Below are positions 16,880 through 23,667 of a stretch of DNA of 64,000 bases, piece after piece; within the stretch, counting starts at the first letter, position 1; each line of letters starts with the position of its first letter. The notes under the pieces were generated by a model. The model worked only from the letters and a program-made list of their open reading frames with translations. It was not told the DNA's origin and made no database searches. Position numbers and translations under genes: made by a program. The stretch lies in the NCBI RefSeq assembly GCF_900101845.1, contig NZ_FNAM01000003.1, forward strand, positions 1-64,000, in the 5' to 3' direction. The DNA is from Sporomusa acidovorans (lineage in GTDB: Bacteria; Bacillota; Negativicutes; Sporomusales; Sporomusaceae).

Positions 16880-17497
16880 ATGGGCTCTTTAGGTTTTTTG
16901 GGCTCGGTGTACATGTTCTTTTTACTAGCCCTCTTAGTTGTTGCCTTAGGGGCTGGGGCCAGCTACATTATCCAAACAGTGACCGGAGCAGTTGGCCAGA
17001 TGGCTGCTGCGCCAGCCGGTACCACGGTAAAATCAAAACAACTATTTGGAGGAGGAAACAATATTATGGAAAACAATCAATGGCTTAGGTATGCTCTATA
17101 CTCCTTTTTAGGAATTCTACTGCTCTTGGTTATCGGTGGGCTTGTCGCACCTAACCAGGCTATGTACGGCTACGGCCAGTATGGCCAAATGCCGATGGGT
17201 AACATGAACATGGGCCAAATGCCGATGGGTAACATGAACATGGGCCAAATGCCGATGGGTAACATGAACATGGGCCAAATGCCAATGGGCAACATGAACA
17301 TGGGTCAAATGCCAATGGGCAACATGAACATGGGCCAAATGCCGATGGGTAACATGAACATGGGCCAAATGCCGATGGGCAACATGAACATGGGCCAAAT
17401 GCCGATGGGCAACATGAACATGGGCCAGATGCCGATGGGCAATATGAACATGGGCCAAATGCAAGGTGGCGGCGGTATGGGTATGATGGGTATGTAA
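16880..17497 (+). CDS. Operon A, gene 5: membrane-anchored Met-rich decapeptide-repeat protein
   Basis: Predicted 205 aa. Two membrane segments (about 8-35 and 70-92) precede nine tandem copies of QMPMGNMNMG and a Gly/Met tail. MxM and MxxM patterns of this kind bind Cu(I)/Ag(I) in copper-resistance proteins; the function here is inferred. An in-frame ATG at 17066, 8 nt after GGAGGAGG, would make a 143-aa form with one membrane segment (start MENNQWLRYALYSF). The paralogue at 28198 has the same second start, and the relative at 23042 starts at the equivalent point. Confidence 0.85.
   Translation: MGSLGFLGSVYMFFLLALLVVALGAGASYIIQTVTGAVGQMAAAPAGTTVKSKQLFGGGNNIMENNQWLRYALYSFLGILLLLVIGGLVAPNQAMYGYGQYGQMPMGNMNMGQMPMGNMNMGQMPMGNMNMGQMPMGNMNMGQMPMGNMNMGQMPMGNMNMGQMPMGNMNMGQMPMGNMNMGQMPMGNMNMGQMQGGGGMGMMGM
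17066..17068 (+). promoter_or_regulatory. Internal translation start with strong ribosome site
   Basis: GGAGGAGG at 17048-17055 precedes an in-frame ATG within the 16880 gene. The arrangement is conserved in operon B (AGGGAGG 28361, ATG 28378), which argues for two protein forms from one gene. Confidence 0.65.
17186..17455 (+). repeat. Nine tandem 30-bp repeats (Met-rich array)
   Basis: Each unit encodes QMPMGNMNMG; units differ only at a few third positions. Near-identical units form the 14-copy array at 23177-23596. It lies in frame within the 16880 gene. Confidence 0.95.
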
Positions 17498-17531
17498 TTA
17501 GTTTTAGCATAGTAAATATATGTGAAGTACT

Positions 17532-17569
17532 TTCAGCCTCGCAACGCCAATTTGATTTGCGAGGCTGAA
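17532..17569 (+). terminator. Terminator-like hairpin after operon A
   Basis: TTCAGCCTCGCAA pairs with TTGCGAGGCTGAA; the T-tract is poor. Confidence 0.6.
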
Positions 17570-17587
17570 GTGTAAAATTTCCTAAAA

Positions 17588-17619
17588 TTCACAGGATATT
17601 CACAATTGTTTGCTATAAT
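17588..17619 (+). promoter_or_regulatory. TTCATA-repeat promoter
   Basis: TTCACA at 17588 and 17599; 9-nt gap; TATAAT at 17614. Precedes the SHOCT gene at 17718. Confidence 0.78.
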
Positions 17620-17717
17620 ATACACGAGGAGTCCGTTACTTTTTTGGTGACTGGAGGTGGCGGACGGCGGTATACTACTATGTGTAACAAAATACAAAAA
17701 GTAAGGAGGCGTAAGGT

Positions 17718-18011
17718 ATGGGTTATGGCATGATGAATTATGCAGGACAGGGCTATGGTTACGGGTACGGTTCTTCACTATTTGGCGGCTTATTCCATGG
17801 TGTATTTAGCCTGCTCTTTTGGGTATTGCTCTTGGCGGGACTGTACTTTCTAGTGCGATGGCTAATGGAAACAGTTTCCGGCAAATCTGCCTGTTTGCTT
17901 TCGGCAGCACCTGATGCAACTGGTTCCGCGATCGAGATACTTAAGCAGCGTTATGCTCGTGGCGAAATCAACCGTGAAGAATTTGAACGTATCAAACAGG
18001 ACTTGGCTTAG
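17718..18011 (+). CDS. SHOCT-domain small membrane protein
   Basis: Predicted 97 aa after AAGGAGGCG. A Gly/Tyr-rich N-terminus (GYGMMNYAGQGYGYGYG) is followed by one membrane segment (about 30-52) and a C-terminal SHOCT motif (AIEILKQRYARGEINREEFERI). SHOCT is a short helical motif thought to serve in oligomerisation. It is one of four SHOCT proteins in this block (also 22307, 22704 and 23668). The specific role is unknown. Confidence 0.88.
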   Translation: MGYGMMNYAGQGYGYGYGSSLFGGLFHGVFSLLFWVLLLAGLYFLVRWLMETVSGKSACLLSAAPDATGSAIEILKQRYARGEINREEFERIKQDLA

Positions 18012-18029
18012 CTATAGAAGTAAACGCAT

Positions 18030-18061
18030 AAAAAAACAGTGCTCTTGGGCGCTGTTTTTTT
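18030..18061 (+). terminator. Rho-independent terminator
   Basis: AAAAAACAGTGC pairs with GCGCTGTTTTTT. Confidence 0.8.
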
Positions 18062-18089
18062 GCTTAAACATGGTAAAATAGAGTAAAAT
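18060..18089 (+). promoter_or_regulatory. Possible ordinary promoter of the 18130 gene
   Basis: TTGCTT at 18060 and TAAAAT at 18084 with 18-nt spacing. A single TTCATA at 18099 lies without a second hexamer or a -10 at the right distance, so this gene is not counted in the regulon. Confidence 0.4.
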
Positions 18090-18129
18090 TGGTAATAATT
18101 CATAAAGATAGATAAAGGGAGGTTTTTCC

Positions 18130-18402
18130 ATGTTTAGTATGTTTAATTCGTTTTCAAATCCTTGGCTTAAAAAGGCAGCGTACTTCTTTTTGGGAGCCTT
18201 ACTTGTAGCCGCGTTAATGGATGCCGTTACTCCCAGATATGGTATGTATGGAGCCGGATATGGCGTTGTACCGCCAGGTCCTATGCCTGTCATGGGTCCC
18301 AGCTTTGGGGGATATTACTCTCATCATATGGGAATGCATGGGCAACATATGAATGGATATGCTGCACCAATGTACAGCAATCCATATTTTAGGCCATATT
18401 AA
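18130..18402 (+). CDS. Small membrane protein with Gly/Tyr/Met/His-rich tail
   Basis: Predicted 90 aa, start after AGGGAGGTTTTTCC. N-terminus SNPWLKKAAYFFLGALLVAAL is one membrane segment and resembles the NPWLRYALYSFLGILLL segment of the Met-repeat proteins (28378, 17066, 23042). The tail is rich in Tyr, Pro, Met and His (YYSHHMGMHGQHMNGY). Probably a short relative of that family without the repeat array. Function unknown. Confidence 0.75.
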   Translation: MFSMFNSFSNPWLKKAAYFFLGALLVAALMDAVTPRYGMYGAGYGVVPPGPMPVMGPSFGGYYSHHMGMHGQHMNGYAAPMYSNPYFRPY

Positions 18403-18430
18403 TTCCATTAGCACATAAATGTATTACCGT

Positions 18431-18465
18431 AATGCGGCTCTGGCTTACAGCGCCGCATTTTTTTT
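18431..18465 (+). terminator. Rho-independent terminator
   Basis: AATGCGGC pairs with GCCGCATT, followed by eight T. Confidence 0.8.
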
Positions 18466-18491
18466 GCAAATAACAAAAAAACGATTCCCTC

Positions 18492-18523
18492 TTCATAAGT
18501 TCTTCATAATGAGCTGCTATAAT
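18492..18523 (+). promoter_or_regulatory. TTCATA-repeat promoter
   Basis: TTCATA at 18492 and 18503; 9-nt gap; TATAAT at 18518. Precedes the lipoprotein gene at 18570. Confidence 0.85.
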
Positions 18524-18569
18524 AAGACCGAAAGGCGTAACAGCTTATACATACTTGAGGAGGATGCTC

Positions 18570-19049
18570 GTGAAAAAAGTAAAAGTCGTATTAGGTGGTA
18601 TCGCGCTATTATTAACCGTGTCGCTGACAGCTGGTTGTGGTTCCAGTCAGCCGACTTCGCAACTGGCACAACAGGCGGCTCCTCAGCAGGCAGCCAGTCA
18701 GGAACATTCTCAGGGGCATAATCAGCAAATCCATTCTATGCCGGCAGGAGATCCGATGCCGTTCTTGGCCGATATGGAGAAACAGCTAGCTGACGTGGCC
18801 GCTAAGCAAAAAGCAAGCCAAACAGCTGAGGCACAGAAAGTGGCTGCACAACTTGTTCAGACTGCCGATAAGCTAGTGCCTCATATCATGGATGATGGAT
18901 TAAAGAATAAGACCCGCCAAAGTGCTGTGGCCATTAAAGATGCCGTTCATGCAGCCAAAGTCGATCAGGCTGGCCTTGATGTCAAGATTAAGGAGCTTCA
19001 AGAATTATTGCTAAAAGTTAAGGGCGACTTAAGTAGTCATAAGCACTAA
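18570..19049 (+). CDS. Lipoprotein, helical, His/Gln-rich
   Basis: Predicted 159 aa from GTG 18570, 6 nt after GAGGAGG; ATG 18564 and TTG 18555 are too close to that site. The signal peptide ends in the lipobox LTAGC. A Gln/Ala/His linker (SQEHSQGHNQQIHS) precedes a helical domain, PMPFLADMEKQLADVAAKQ to the end. The domain is paralogous to the lipoprotein at 28976 (PNPIMAQMNQALDDVAAKS), which ends operon B. Function unknown; it would be a substrate for Lgt. Confidence 0.82.
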   Translation: MKKVKVVLGGIALLLTVSLTAGCGSSQPTSQLAQQAAPQQAASQEHSQGHNQQIHSMPAGDPMPFLADMEKQLADVAAKQKASQTAEAQKVAAQLVQTADKLVPHIMDDGLKNKTRQSAVAIKDAVHAAKVDQAGLDVKIKELQELLLKVKGDLSSHKH

Positions 19050-19081
19050 AATAAGAGAATCTATCTCGATACATTTTGTTT

Positions 19082-19110
19082 GACCTCTGCGCTTGCGTAG
19101 AGGTCTTTTA
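19082..19110 (+). terminator. Rho-independent terminator
   Basis: GACCTCTGCGC pairs with GTAGAGGTC, then TTTTA. Confidence 0.7.
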
Positions 19111-19128
19111 GCAAAATCACATAAATAA

Positions 19129-19171
19129 TTCGTGTCTTCTTCATAACTTATTCACATTTTTGTGGTACTAT
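19129..19171 (+). promoter_or_regulatory. TTCATA-repeat promoter
   Basis: TTCGTG (19129), TTCATA (19140) and TTCACA (19151) in 11-bp register; 9-nt gap; TACTAT at 19166. Precedes the 19240 gene. Confidence 0.75.
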
Positions 19172-19239
19172 TTGTATAAGTAAATGAAGGGTACTCACCC
19201 AAGCCCTCATGTCATTGTCAATACAAAGGAGCTGGATGT

Positions 19240-19422
19240 ATGAATAAGATGGTATCTAAGTTAGTAGTAGCACTAATGATGGGAGCATTTGTAGCGACCT
19301 CCGGGATAGTTTCGCCGATTATACTCGCTGCTGAGCAAACCAATACTCAGCAAACTGAGCAGCAAGTGCCGCCACCTACTGATGGAAATAATCAGTCAAA
19401 CGAGCATAGCGGCCACCACTAA
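19240..19422 (+). CDS. Small exported Gln/His-rich peptide
   Basis: Predicted 60 aa. Signal peptide about 1-30 (ending ILAAE); the mature part is about 30 residues, rich in Gln, Thr and Asn, ending SNEHSGHH. It is paralogous to the 24929 gene (ending SQEHKSH). AAAGGAG lies upstream. The His-rich end could bind metal, but no family is known. Confidence 0.72.
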   Translation: MNKMVSKLVVALMMGAFVATSGIVSPIILAAEQTNTQQTEQQVPPPTDGNNQSNEHSGHH

Positions 19423-19430
19423 GATACACC

Positions 19431-19479
19431 AAAAGACGAATCCTTCCTGCAATAGGCAAAGGTTTCGTCTTTTTTCTTT
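19431..19479 (+). terminator. Rho-independent terminator
   Basis: AAAAGACGAA pairs with TTTCGTCTTTT, followed by a T-rich tract. Confidence 0.75.
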
Positions 19480-19492
19480 TTCCAGGAGAATC

Positions 19493-19524
19493 TTCATTAA
19501 ATCTTCATTTTTGTTTGGTATACT
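19493..19524 (+). promoter_or_regulatory. TTCATA-repeat promoter of a small RNA
   Basis: TTCATT at 19493 and 19504; 9-nt gap; TATACT at 19519. The predicted transcript runs into a terminator about 60 nt later without a plausible reading frame. Confidence 0.75.
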
Positions 19525-19530
19525 AAATAC

Positions 19531-19606
19531 ATCCTCAGTAAATATAAATTTTTTTACGTTCCAACCATGGAAGCAGCTTGCCGGGAGTACCTCCCGGCTT
19601 TTTTTT
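19531..19606 (+). ncRNA. Predicted small RNA of about 76 nt under the TTCATA regulon
   Basis: The start is inferred about 7 nt after the -10 box. The 3' end is a perfect terminator, GCCGGGAG-TAC-CTCCCGGC followed by eight T. The only ATG inside (19567) has no ribosome site and reads through the terminator. The 5' part is A/T-rich and single-stranded (AAATATAAATTTTTTTACG), as in Hfq-type sRNAs. It is insulated by the 19431 terminator upstream and by the next promoter (19652) downstream. Confidence 0.6.
19580..19606 (+). terminator. Terminator of the predicted small RNA
   Basis: Eight perfect G/C-rich pairs, a 3-nt loop and eight T. Confidence 0.85.
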
Positions 19607-19651
19607 GCGCAAAAAATAGGAGTAGTACTTTTGTCAGAATTCAAGGTTATC

Positions 19652-19683
19652 TTCATTAGATCTTCATATTGATTTGGTACAAT
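19652..19683 (+). promoter_or_regulatory. TTCATA-repeat promoter
   Basis: TTCATT (19652) and TTCATA (19663); 9-nt gap; TACAAT at 19678. Precedes the 19739 gene. Confidence 0.8.
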
Positions 19684-19738
19684 GTACATAGGCGGATGGA
19701 AATGTCTGACCAAGCTTAAAAATGGGAGGAATACGAAA

Positions 19739-19930
19739 ATGAATATGTCAAATGTATCAGCAGGTGGTTCAGCAAGTGGCATGGCAGGTATGTCCGGGTG
19801 CAGCGGGTCTCAGCATAGCCAGATGACTGCTGGCAAAAATACAGCAGCAACTGAAAAAGCTACGACTAGCAGCACTAAGCAGCTTAGTGTCGATCCGAAA
19901 TTAGGTAAGACAGTAGATATTTCTGTATAA
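19739..19930 (+). CDS. Small Ser/Gly/Thr-rich protein (63 aa)
   Basis: ATG 19739 follows GGGAGGAATACGAAA. Low-complexity sequence (SAGGSASGMAGMSGCSGSQHSQM) with one Cys, then a charged stretch ending LGKTVDISV. No signal peptide or membrane segment is visible. It is included because it has its own TTCATA promoter and a strong ribosome site. No family recognised. Confidence 0.6.
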   Translation: MNMSNVSAGGSASGMAGMSGCSGSQHSQMTAGKNTAATEKATTSSTKQLSVDPKLGKTVDISV

Positions 19931-19947
19931 GAGATTACTGCGAAAAT

Positions 19948-20001
19948 TACATAAGTTCTTCATCTCGTATTCATAAGATATTCATTTTAGTTTGTTATAC
20001 T
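19948..20001 (+). promoter_or_regulatory. TTCATA-repeat promoter
   Basis: TACATA (19948), TTCATC (19959), TTCATA (19970) and TTCATT (19981) in 11-bp register; 9-nt gap; TATACT at 19996. Precedes the Met-rich gene at 20049. Confidence 0.83.
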
Positions 20002-20048
20002 TGACGTAGAGGCAAGTCAATAGAGAAAAAAATTAGGGAGGTTCTAAC

Positions 20049-20549
20049 ATGATGATGATGATGGGTGGCATGGGTGGTGGCCAAGGTATGAGTCAAGGCA
20101 TGAACCAAGGCATGAGTCAAGGCATGAACCAAGGTATGAACATGGGCATGAGTGGCATGAACCAGGGCATGAACATGGGTATGAATGGTATGAACCAAGG
20201 CATGAACATGGGCATGAACGGTATGAATCAAGGCATGAACATGGGTATGAACCAAGGTATGGGTTACATGAATCATGGTGTGGACGCGTATAACCAAATG
20301 GGGAATATGGCGATGACTAATCATGCAGGCATGGCCAACATGGCAAGTGTGCCTGGTATGATTCCGGGTTCTGGATTTGAGTCTATTTTGGGTAATCTTG
20401 CGGGCATTGCTATCACACTGCTGTTCTGGGCACTCCTTATCGGTGGTTCAGTATTCTTAGCAAGAGGCCTATGGGAGTTGTTTAAACCGAAAAAGACGGT
20501 GCAAGCCGCTCCGGTTGTAGTAGCCAAGCAAGTGGAAGTGCTTGATTAA
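20049..20549 (+). CDS. Met/Gln/Gly-repeat protein with C-terminal membrane segment
   Basis: Predicted 166 aa. The first 80 residues are built from GMNQGMNMGMN and GMSQGMNQ repeats (11-residue and shorter units). A spacer with Met/Asn/His follows, then one membrane segment (AGIAITLLFWALLIGGSVFLA region, about 117-140) and a cytoplasmic tail ending AKQVEVLD. There is no signal peptide, so the Met-rich part is probably outside with an N-out orientation (inference). Paralogue at 37275 with the same membrane segment and tail. Likely a soft-metal binding surface protein. Confidence 0.8.
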   Translation: MMMMMGGMGGGQGMSQGMNQGMSQGMNQGMNMGMSGMNQGMNMGMNGMNQGMNMGMNGMNQGMNMGMNQGMGYMNHGVDAYNQMGNMAMTNHAGMANMASVPGMIPGSGFESILGNLAGIAITLLFWALLIGGSVFLARGLWELFKPKKTVQAAPVVVAKQVEVLD

Positions 20550-20558
20550 CTAATATAA

Positions 20559-20592
20559 CAGAAAAAGTCAGCCTTATGGCTGGCTTTTTCTG
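20559..20592 (+). terminator. Rho-independent terminator
   Basis: CAGAAAAAGTCAGCC pairs with GGCTGGCTTTTTCTG. Confidence 0.85.
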
Positions 20593-20605
20593 TTGAGCCC
20601 TAAAT

Positions 20606-20648
20606 TTCTATTCGAATTCATTAGAAATTCATATTCATCGTGTATAAT
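20606..20648 (+). promoter_or_regulatory. TTCATA-repeat promoter
   Basis: TTCTAT (20606), TTCATT (20617) and TTCATA (20628) in 11-bp register; 9-nt gap; TATAAT at 20643. Precedes the DUF2231 gene. Confidence 0.82.
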
Positions 20649-20755
20649 AAAATGGCTTATGATAGTTTAGGCTGGGAGGGGGAAAGGTCACAGGAGGAAT
20701 AGCCTGCATTGTTGAGAGTAATAACCGACCTATTTATATGAAAAGGAGTCATTGT

Positions 20756-21361
20756 ATGCAAAACCTTCATCCTGCAGTGATACATTTTCCTATCGCTTTG
20801 CTGTTAATCGGTTTTTTATTTGATATAGTAAGCGTAGTCCTAAAAAAAGACTCATTACGCTCGGCCGGTTGGTGGTGTTTGCTTATAGGCGTTATGTCTA
20901 TGGCCGTTGCCATTGGTTCAGGAATTTATGCAGAAAATACGGCTGGGCATAATGATGCGTCTCATGTTATTATGGAGCGTCATAAAAATATTGAGTATGC
21001 CGCCGCAGTTCTTTTTGGTTTCATGTTGGTTTGGCGTAGTATTAAAAAAACATTATTGCCTGGGACGGTAAGTCAGTTAGTTATCTATTTCGCTATTGGC
21101 GTATTGGCCGTAGGCACAATGACATATGGTGCCCATTTGGGCGGGCGTCTGGTTTATGAATTCGGTGTCGGGGTGGCGGCTGTACCGCAAGCGACCGGCA
21201 CACATGAGCACGGCCATGGTGACGGAGCAGAGCATCATCACACCCCGCCGCCAGCCCCCGCCTCTAACAACACTGCAACGACGCCTCAGCCCAGTGCGAC
21301 TAATGCCCCCAAGTCGGGCGAGACTCATGTACACAGTGACGGAGCGACTCATACACATTAA
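20756..21361 (+). CDS. DUF2231 membrane protein with His-rich tail
   Basis: About 201 aa; ATG 20756 lies after AAAAGGAG. It starts MQNLHPAVIHFPIALLLIGF, the DUF2231 signature with two His facing the membrane; four membrane segments lie between about 8 and 135. The C-terminal 55 residues are periplasmic or cytoplasmic low complexity with many His (HEHGHGDGAEHHHT, HVHSDGATHTH), which probably binds metal. DUF2231 proteins are linked to respiratory and redox membrane systems in other bacteria, but their function is not established. Confidence 0.85.
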   Translation: MQNLHPAVIHFPIALLLIGFLFDIVSVVLKKDSLRSAGWWCLLIGVMSMAVAIGSGIYAENTAGHNDASHVIMERHKNIEYAAAVLFGFMLVWRSIKKTLLPGTVSQLVIYFAIGVLAVGTMTYGAHLGGRLVYEFGVGVAAVPQATGTHEHGHGDGAEHHHTPPPAPASNNTATTPQPSATNAPKSGETHVHSDGATHTH

Positions 21362-21371
21362 CCTTATGTAC

Positions 21372-21403
21372 AAAGCCAGCCGGTGACCCGGCTGGCTTGT
21401 TTG
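21372..21403 (+). terminator. Rho-independent terminator
   Basis: AAGCCAGCCGG pairs with CCGGCTGGCTT, then GTTTG. Confidence 0.75.
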
Positions 21404-21491
21404 CATAGGACATAGGGCAGACACTGTTTGACTGGGTGCTGACGCGGGGATAATGTATACCAGATGTACATGTTCTAGGAGGAAGACTATC

Positions 21492-22112
21492 ATGACTAAA
21501 AAAACACCGAAAAGCCATACCGATACCATCCGAAGAAGGTATAATCGGACTGCCCTGTTTTACGATTGGATGGATAAAATGATTCCGGTAAAACTTCGCC
21601 GTAAGGCCGTTGAGCAGGCTACAGGTAAGGTATTAGAGGTGGGGGTAGGCACCGGCGCTAATCTGGAATTTTACTTACCTGGTTGCCAAGTAACAGGGAT
21701 TGATTTTAGTCCAGGCATGCTAAAAAAAGCCAAGCAAAAACTAACAAAGGCCAGGATACCTGTTACTCTGTTAGAGATGGATGCTCAACATATGACCTTT
21801 CCTGACAATACTTTTGATACTGTGATTGCTACCTGCGTTTTTTGTTCTGTACCCGATCCGGTTCAAGGCTTAAAAGAAGTTAAACGGGTATGCAAGCCAG
21901 GCGGGCGGATCATTTTGCTTGAGCATGTACGCAGTGAAAACCCGTTTTTAGGGTGGCTAATGGATGTTCTTAATCCGGTAGCTTTACATGTCATCGGTTC
22001 GAATATTAACAGGGAAACAGTAAAGAACGTGAATGAGGCAGGCATACAGCCGTATTCGATTGAGGAGTATTCAGGTAAGATAATTAAACTTATTGTGGCA
22101 TCGCCAGTCTGA
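21492..22112 (+). CDS. SAM-dependent methyltransferase (UbiE/phospholipid methyltransferase type)
   Basis: Predicted 206 aa with ATG 21492 after AGGAGGAAGACTATC. Class I fold: motif I LEVGVGTGANLEFY, acidic residue in TGIDFSPGML, DAQHMTFPDNTFDTVIATCVF, and LKEVKRVCKPGGRIILLEH. It resembles UbiE/PmtA-type enzymes that methylate quinones or phospholipids. It is isolated between two terminator/promoter units, without a TTCATA site; GATAATG or TATACC upstream could serve as an ordinary -10. Substrate undetermined. Confidence 0.85.
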   Translation: MTKKTPKSHTDTIRRRYNRTALFYDWMDKMIPVKLRRKAVEQATGKVLEVGVGTGANLEFYLPGCQVTGIDFSPGMLKKAKQKLTKARIPVTLLEMDAQHMTFPDNTFDTVIATCVFCSVPDPVQGLKEVKRVCKPGGRIILLEHVRSENPFLGWLMDVLNPVALHVIGSNINRETVKNVNEAGIQPYSIEEYSGKIIKLIVASPV

Positions 22113-22153
22113 ATCGGTTTTTGAACAACTGCAATTTTAATAACGAGTAAAGT

Positions 22154-22207
22154 TTCATAGGATTTACATCTAACCTTCATGAGATATTCACATAGACTTG
22201 ATACAAT
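22154..22207 (+). promoter_or_regulatory. TTCATA-repeat promoter
   Basis: TTCATA (22154), TACATC (22165), TTCATG (22176) and TTCACA (22187) in 11-bp register; 9-nt gap; TACAAT at 22202. Leader of about 95 nt before the 22307 gene. Confidence 0.82.
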
Positions 22208-22306
22208 AACTGTAACGGCAGGACGGTGGCGTTTAAATGGGTCATGGACCCAAACTGTCTCCGATACCGGCCCAGTTTTGATTATATTTATTAGGAGGCT
22301 TAGAAA

Positions 22307-22516
22307 ATGATTATTATGTTACTATTATGGGTGGTTACGCTTGCAGGTGCGGTTTACTTAGCTAGGTGGGCTTGGGAGGCTTACGGGCATAAACTGAGAC
22401 TTCCGAAAGTCGAGATAGATGCTCTTGAACTTGCTAAGCGTCGTTATGCCAGCGGGGAAATTGACCGTGATGAGTATCTTTCGATCAAGCAAGAATTGGC
22501 TGGGGCTCAGCACTAA
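22307..22516 (+). CDS. SHOCT-domain small membrane protein
   Basis: Predicted 69 aa. One membrane segment at the N-terminus (IMLLLWVVTLAGAVYLARWAWE) and a SHOCT motif (LELAKRRYASGEIDRDEYLSI). The shortest of the four SHOCT proteins here, lacking the Gly/Tyr leader. AGGAGGC precedes the ATG. Confidence 0.87.
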   Translation: MIIMLLLWVVTLAGAVYLARWAWEAYGHKLRLPKVEIDALELAKRRYASGEIDRDEYLSIKQELAGAQH

Positions 22517-22551
22517 CTCTTAGGCGAGTGCAATTGAATAAGTCTTTTCCC

Positions 22552-22585
22552 ATTACCCGGTAATTGTACCGGGTAATTGCTTTTT
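22552..22585 (+). terminator. Rho-independent terminator
   Basis: ATTACCCGGTA pairs with TACCGGGTAAT, then GCTTTTTC. Confidence 0.82.
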
Positions 22586-22629
22586 CTCACAAAATAAAAG
22601 TGGTTTAATATTGCAAAATCTAGCCAATC

Positions 22630-22661
22630 TTCATAGGTTATTCATATTGAATTGGTATAAT
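22630..22661 (+). promoter_or_regulatory. TTCATA-repeat promoter
   Basis: TTCATA at 22630 and 22641; 9-nt gap; TATAAT at 22656. Drives the 22704-23042-23668 operon. Confidence 0.85.
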
Positions 22662-22703
22662 ACAGGTACGGAAGATAAATCAACAGAGAAGGGGGGGAAG
22701 AGG

Positions 22704-23000
22704 ATGGGTCACTACACAACACCGATGTATTCCTATGCCGGCTACGGATATGATGGACTGTCATTTGTCGGTAATATTGCCCACCTGGTGATAACCGTGT
22801 TACTGTGGGTATTTGTTATCGCAATGATTTATCGTCTGTTGGGCTGGGTTTTAGACTTGGTTAGCTCCCGGCAACCCATTGCAATCTACAAATCATCTAT
22901 GGCAACCGGGGCTACTAGGATACTCTATGAACGCTACGCCCGCGGCGACATTACCCGGGAGGAGCTTCAACAAATGAAACGCGATATGACAGGCATATGA
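22704..23000 (+). CDS. SHOCT-domain small membrane protein
   Basis: Predicted 98 aa from ATG 22704 (the upstream in-frame ATG at 22611 lies before the promoter). Tyr/Gly-rich leader (YSYAGYGYDG), one membrane segment (about 28-52), and a SHOCT motif (ATRILYERYARGDITREELQQM). First gene of an operon with the 14-unit Met-repeat protein and another SHOCT protein. Confidence 0.87.
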   Translation: MGHYTTPMYSYAGYGYDGLSFVGNIAHLVITVLLWVFVIAMIYRLLGWVLDLVSSRQPIAIYKSSMATGATRILYERYARGDITREELQQMKRDMTGI

Positions 23001-23041
23001 TTGGGCGTTAGCAAAATAAGAAATAGAGGGAGGTAGAAAAG

Positions 23042-23644
23042 ATGGGTAAGAACATATGGCTGCGTTATGCAGTGTACTCTTTCTTCGGCTTGCTGCTGCT
23101 CATGATTGTATCCTCAGCCGTTTTACCGGCGCTGAGCATGAATGCAGTTCAAGGCGGAATGGCGGGTAACATGGGTCAGATGCCGGTGGGTTACACGAAC
23201 ATGGGGCAGATGCCGATGGGTTACACGAACATGGGTCAGATGCCGGTGGGTAACATGAACATGGGCCAAATGCCGGTGGGTAACATGAACATGGGTCAAA
23301 TGCCAATGGGTTACACGAACATGGGCCAAATGCCGATGGGTAACATGAACATGGGTCAGATGCCGGTGGGTTACACGAACATGGGTCAGATGCCGATGGG
23401 TTACACGAACATGGGCCAAATGCCGATGGGTAACATGAACATGGGCCAAATGCCGGTGGGTAACATGAACATGGGCCAGATGCCGGTGGGTAACATGAAC
23501 ATGGGTCAGATGCCGGTGGGTAACATGAACATGGGCCAAATGCCGGTGGGTAACATGAACATGGGTCAAATGCCAATGGGTAACATGAACATGGGTCAAT
23601 CGTCTATGGGGATGAGTTCCAGCAGCGGTATGATGGGAATGTAA
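23042..23644 (+). CDS. Membrane-anchored Met-rich protein with 14 decapeptide repeats
   Basis: Predicted 200 aa; AGGGAGG precedes the ATG. One membrane segment (IWLRYAVYSFFGLLLLMIV) is followed by 14 copies of QMP(M/V)G(NMN/YTN)MG and a Ser/Met tail. It corresponds to the short form of the operon A and B repeat proteins (starting MENNQWLRYALYSF and MENNPWLRYALYSF). Likely exported Cu(I)/Ag(I)-binding surface protein (inference from Met motifs). The units YTNMG and NMNMG are shuffled, which suggests recombination among repeats. Confidence 0.85.
   Translation: MGKNIWLRYAVYSFFGLLLLMIVSSAVLPALSMNAVQGGMAGNMGQMPVGYTNMGQMPMGYTNMGQMPVGNMNMGQMPVGNMNMGQMPMGYTNMGQMPMGNMNMGQMPVGYTNMGQMPMGYTNMGQMPMGNMNMGQMPVGNMNMGQMPVGNMNMGQMPVGNMNMGQMPVGNMNMGQMPMGNMNMGQSSMGMSSSSGMMGM
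23177..23596 (+). repeat. Fourteen tandem 30-bp repeats (Met-rich array)
   Basis: Units alternate between encoding QMPVG or QMPMG and NMNMG or YTNMG. The DNA of NMN units is nearly identical to the nine-unit array at 17186-17455. There are no spacers, so it is not a CRISPR. Confidence 0.95.
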
Positions 23645-23667
23645 TTATTCAAATGGAGGGATGATTT

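Noticed and set aside
17186-17455. CRISPR array (regular 30-bp repeats, also 23177-23596)
   Set aside because: No spacers between units, the units are coding and in frame, and no cas genes are nearby.
17117-17510. Long His-rich or Pro/Cys-rich open frames on the minus strand over the 30-bp repeats (also at 23100-23599, 19995-20324, 28435-28967)
   Set aside because: They are antisense shadows of the Met-rich repeats; a 30-bp period keeps every frame open. No start sites or promoters support them.
18060-18110. A TTCATA promoter for the 18130 gene
   Set aside because: Only one hexamer (18099) and no -10 box 9 nt later; an ordinary -35/-10 pair lies further upstream.
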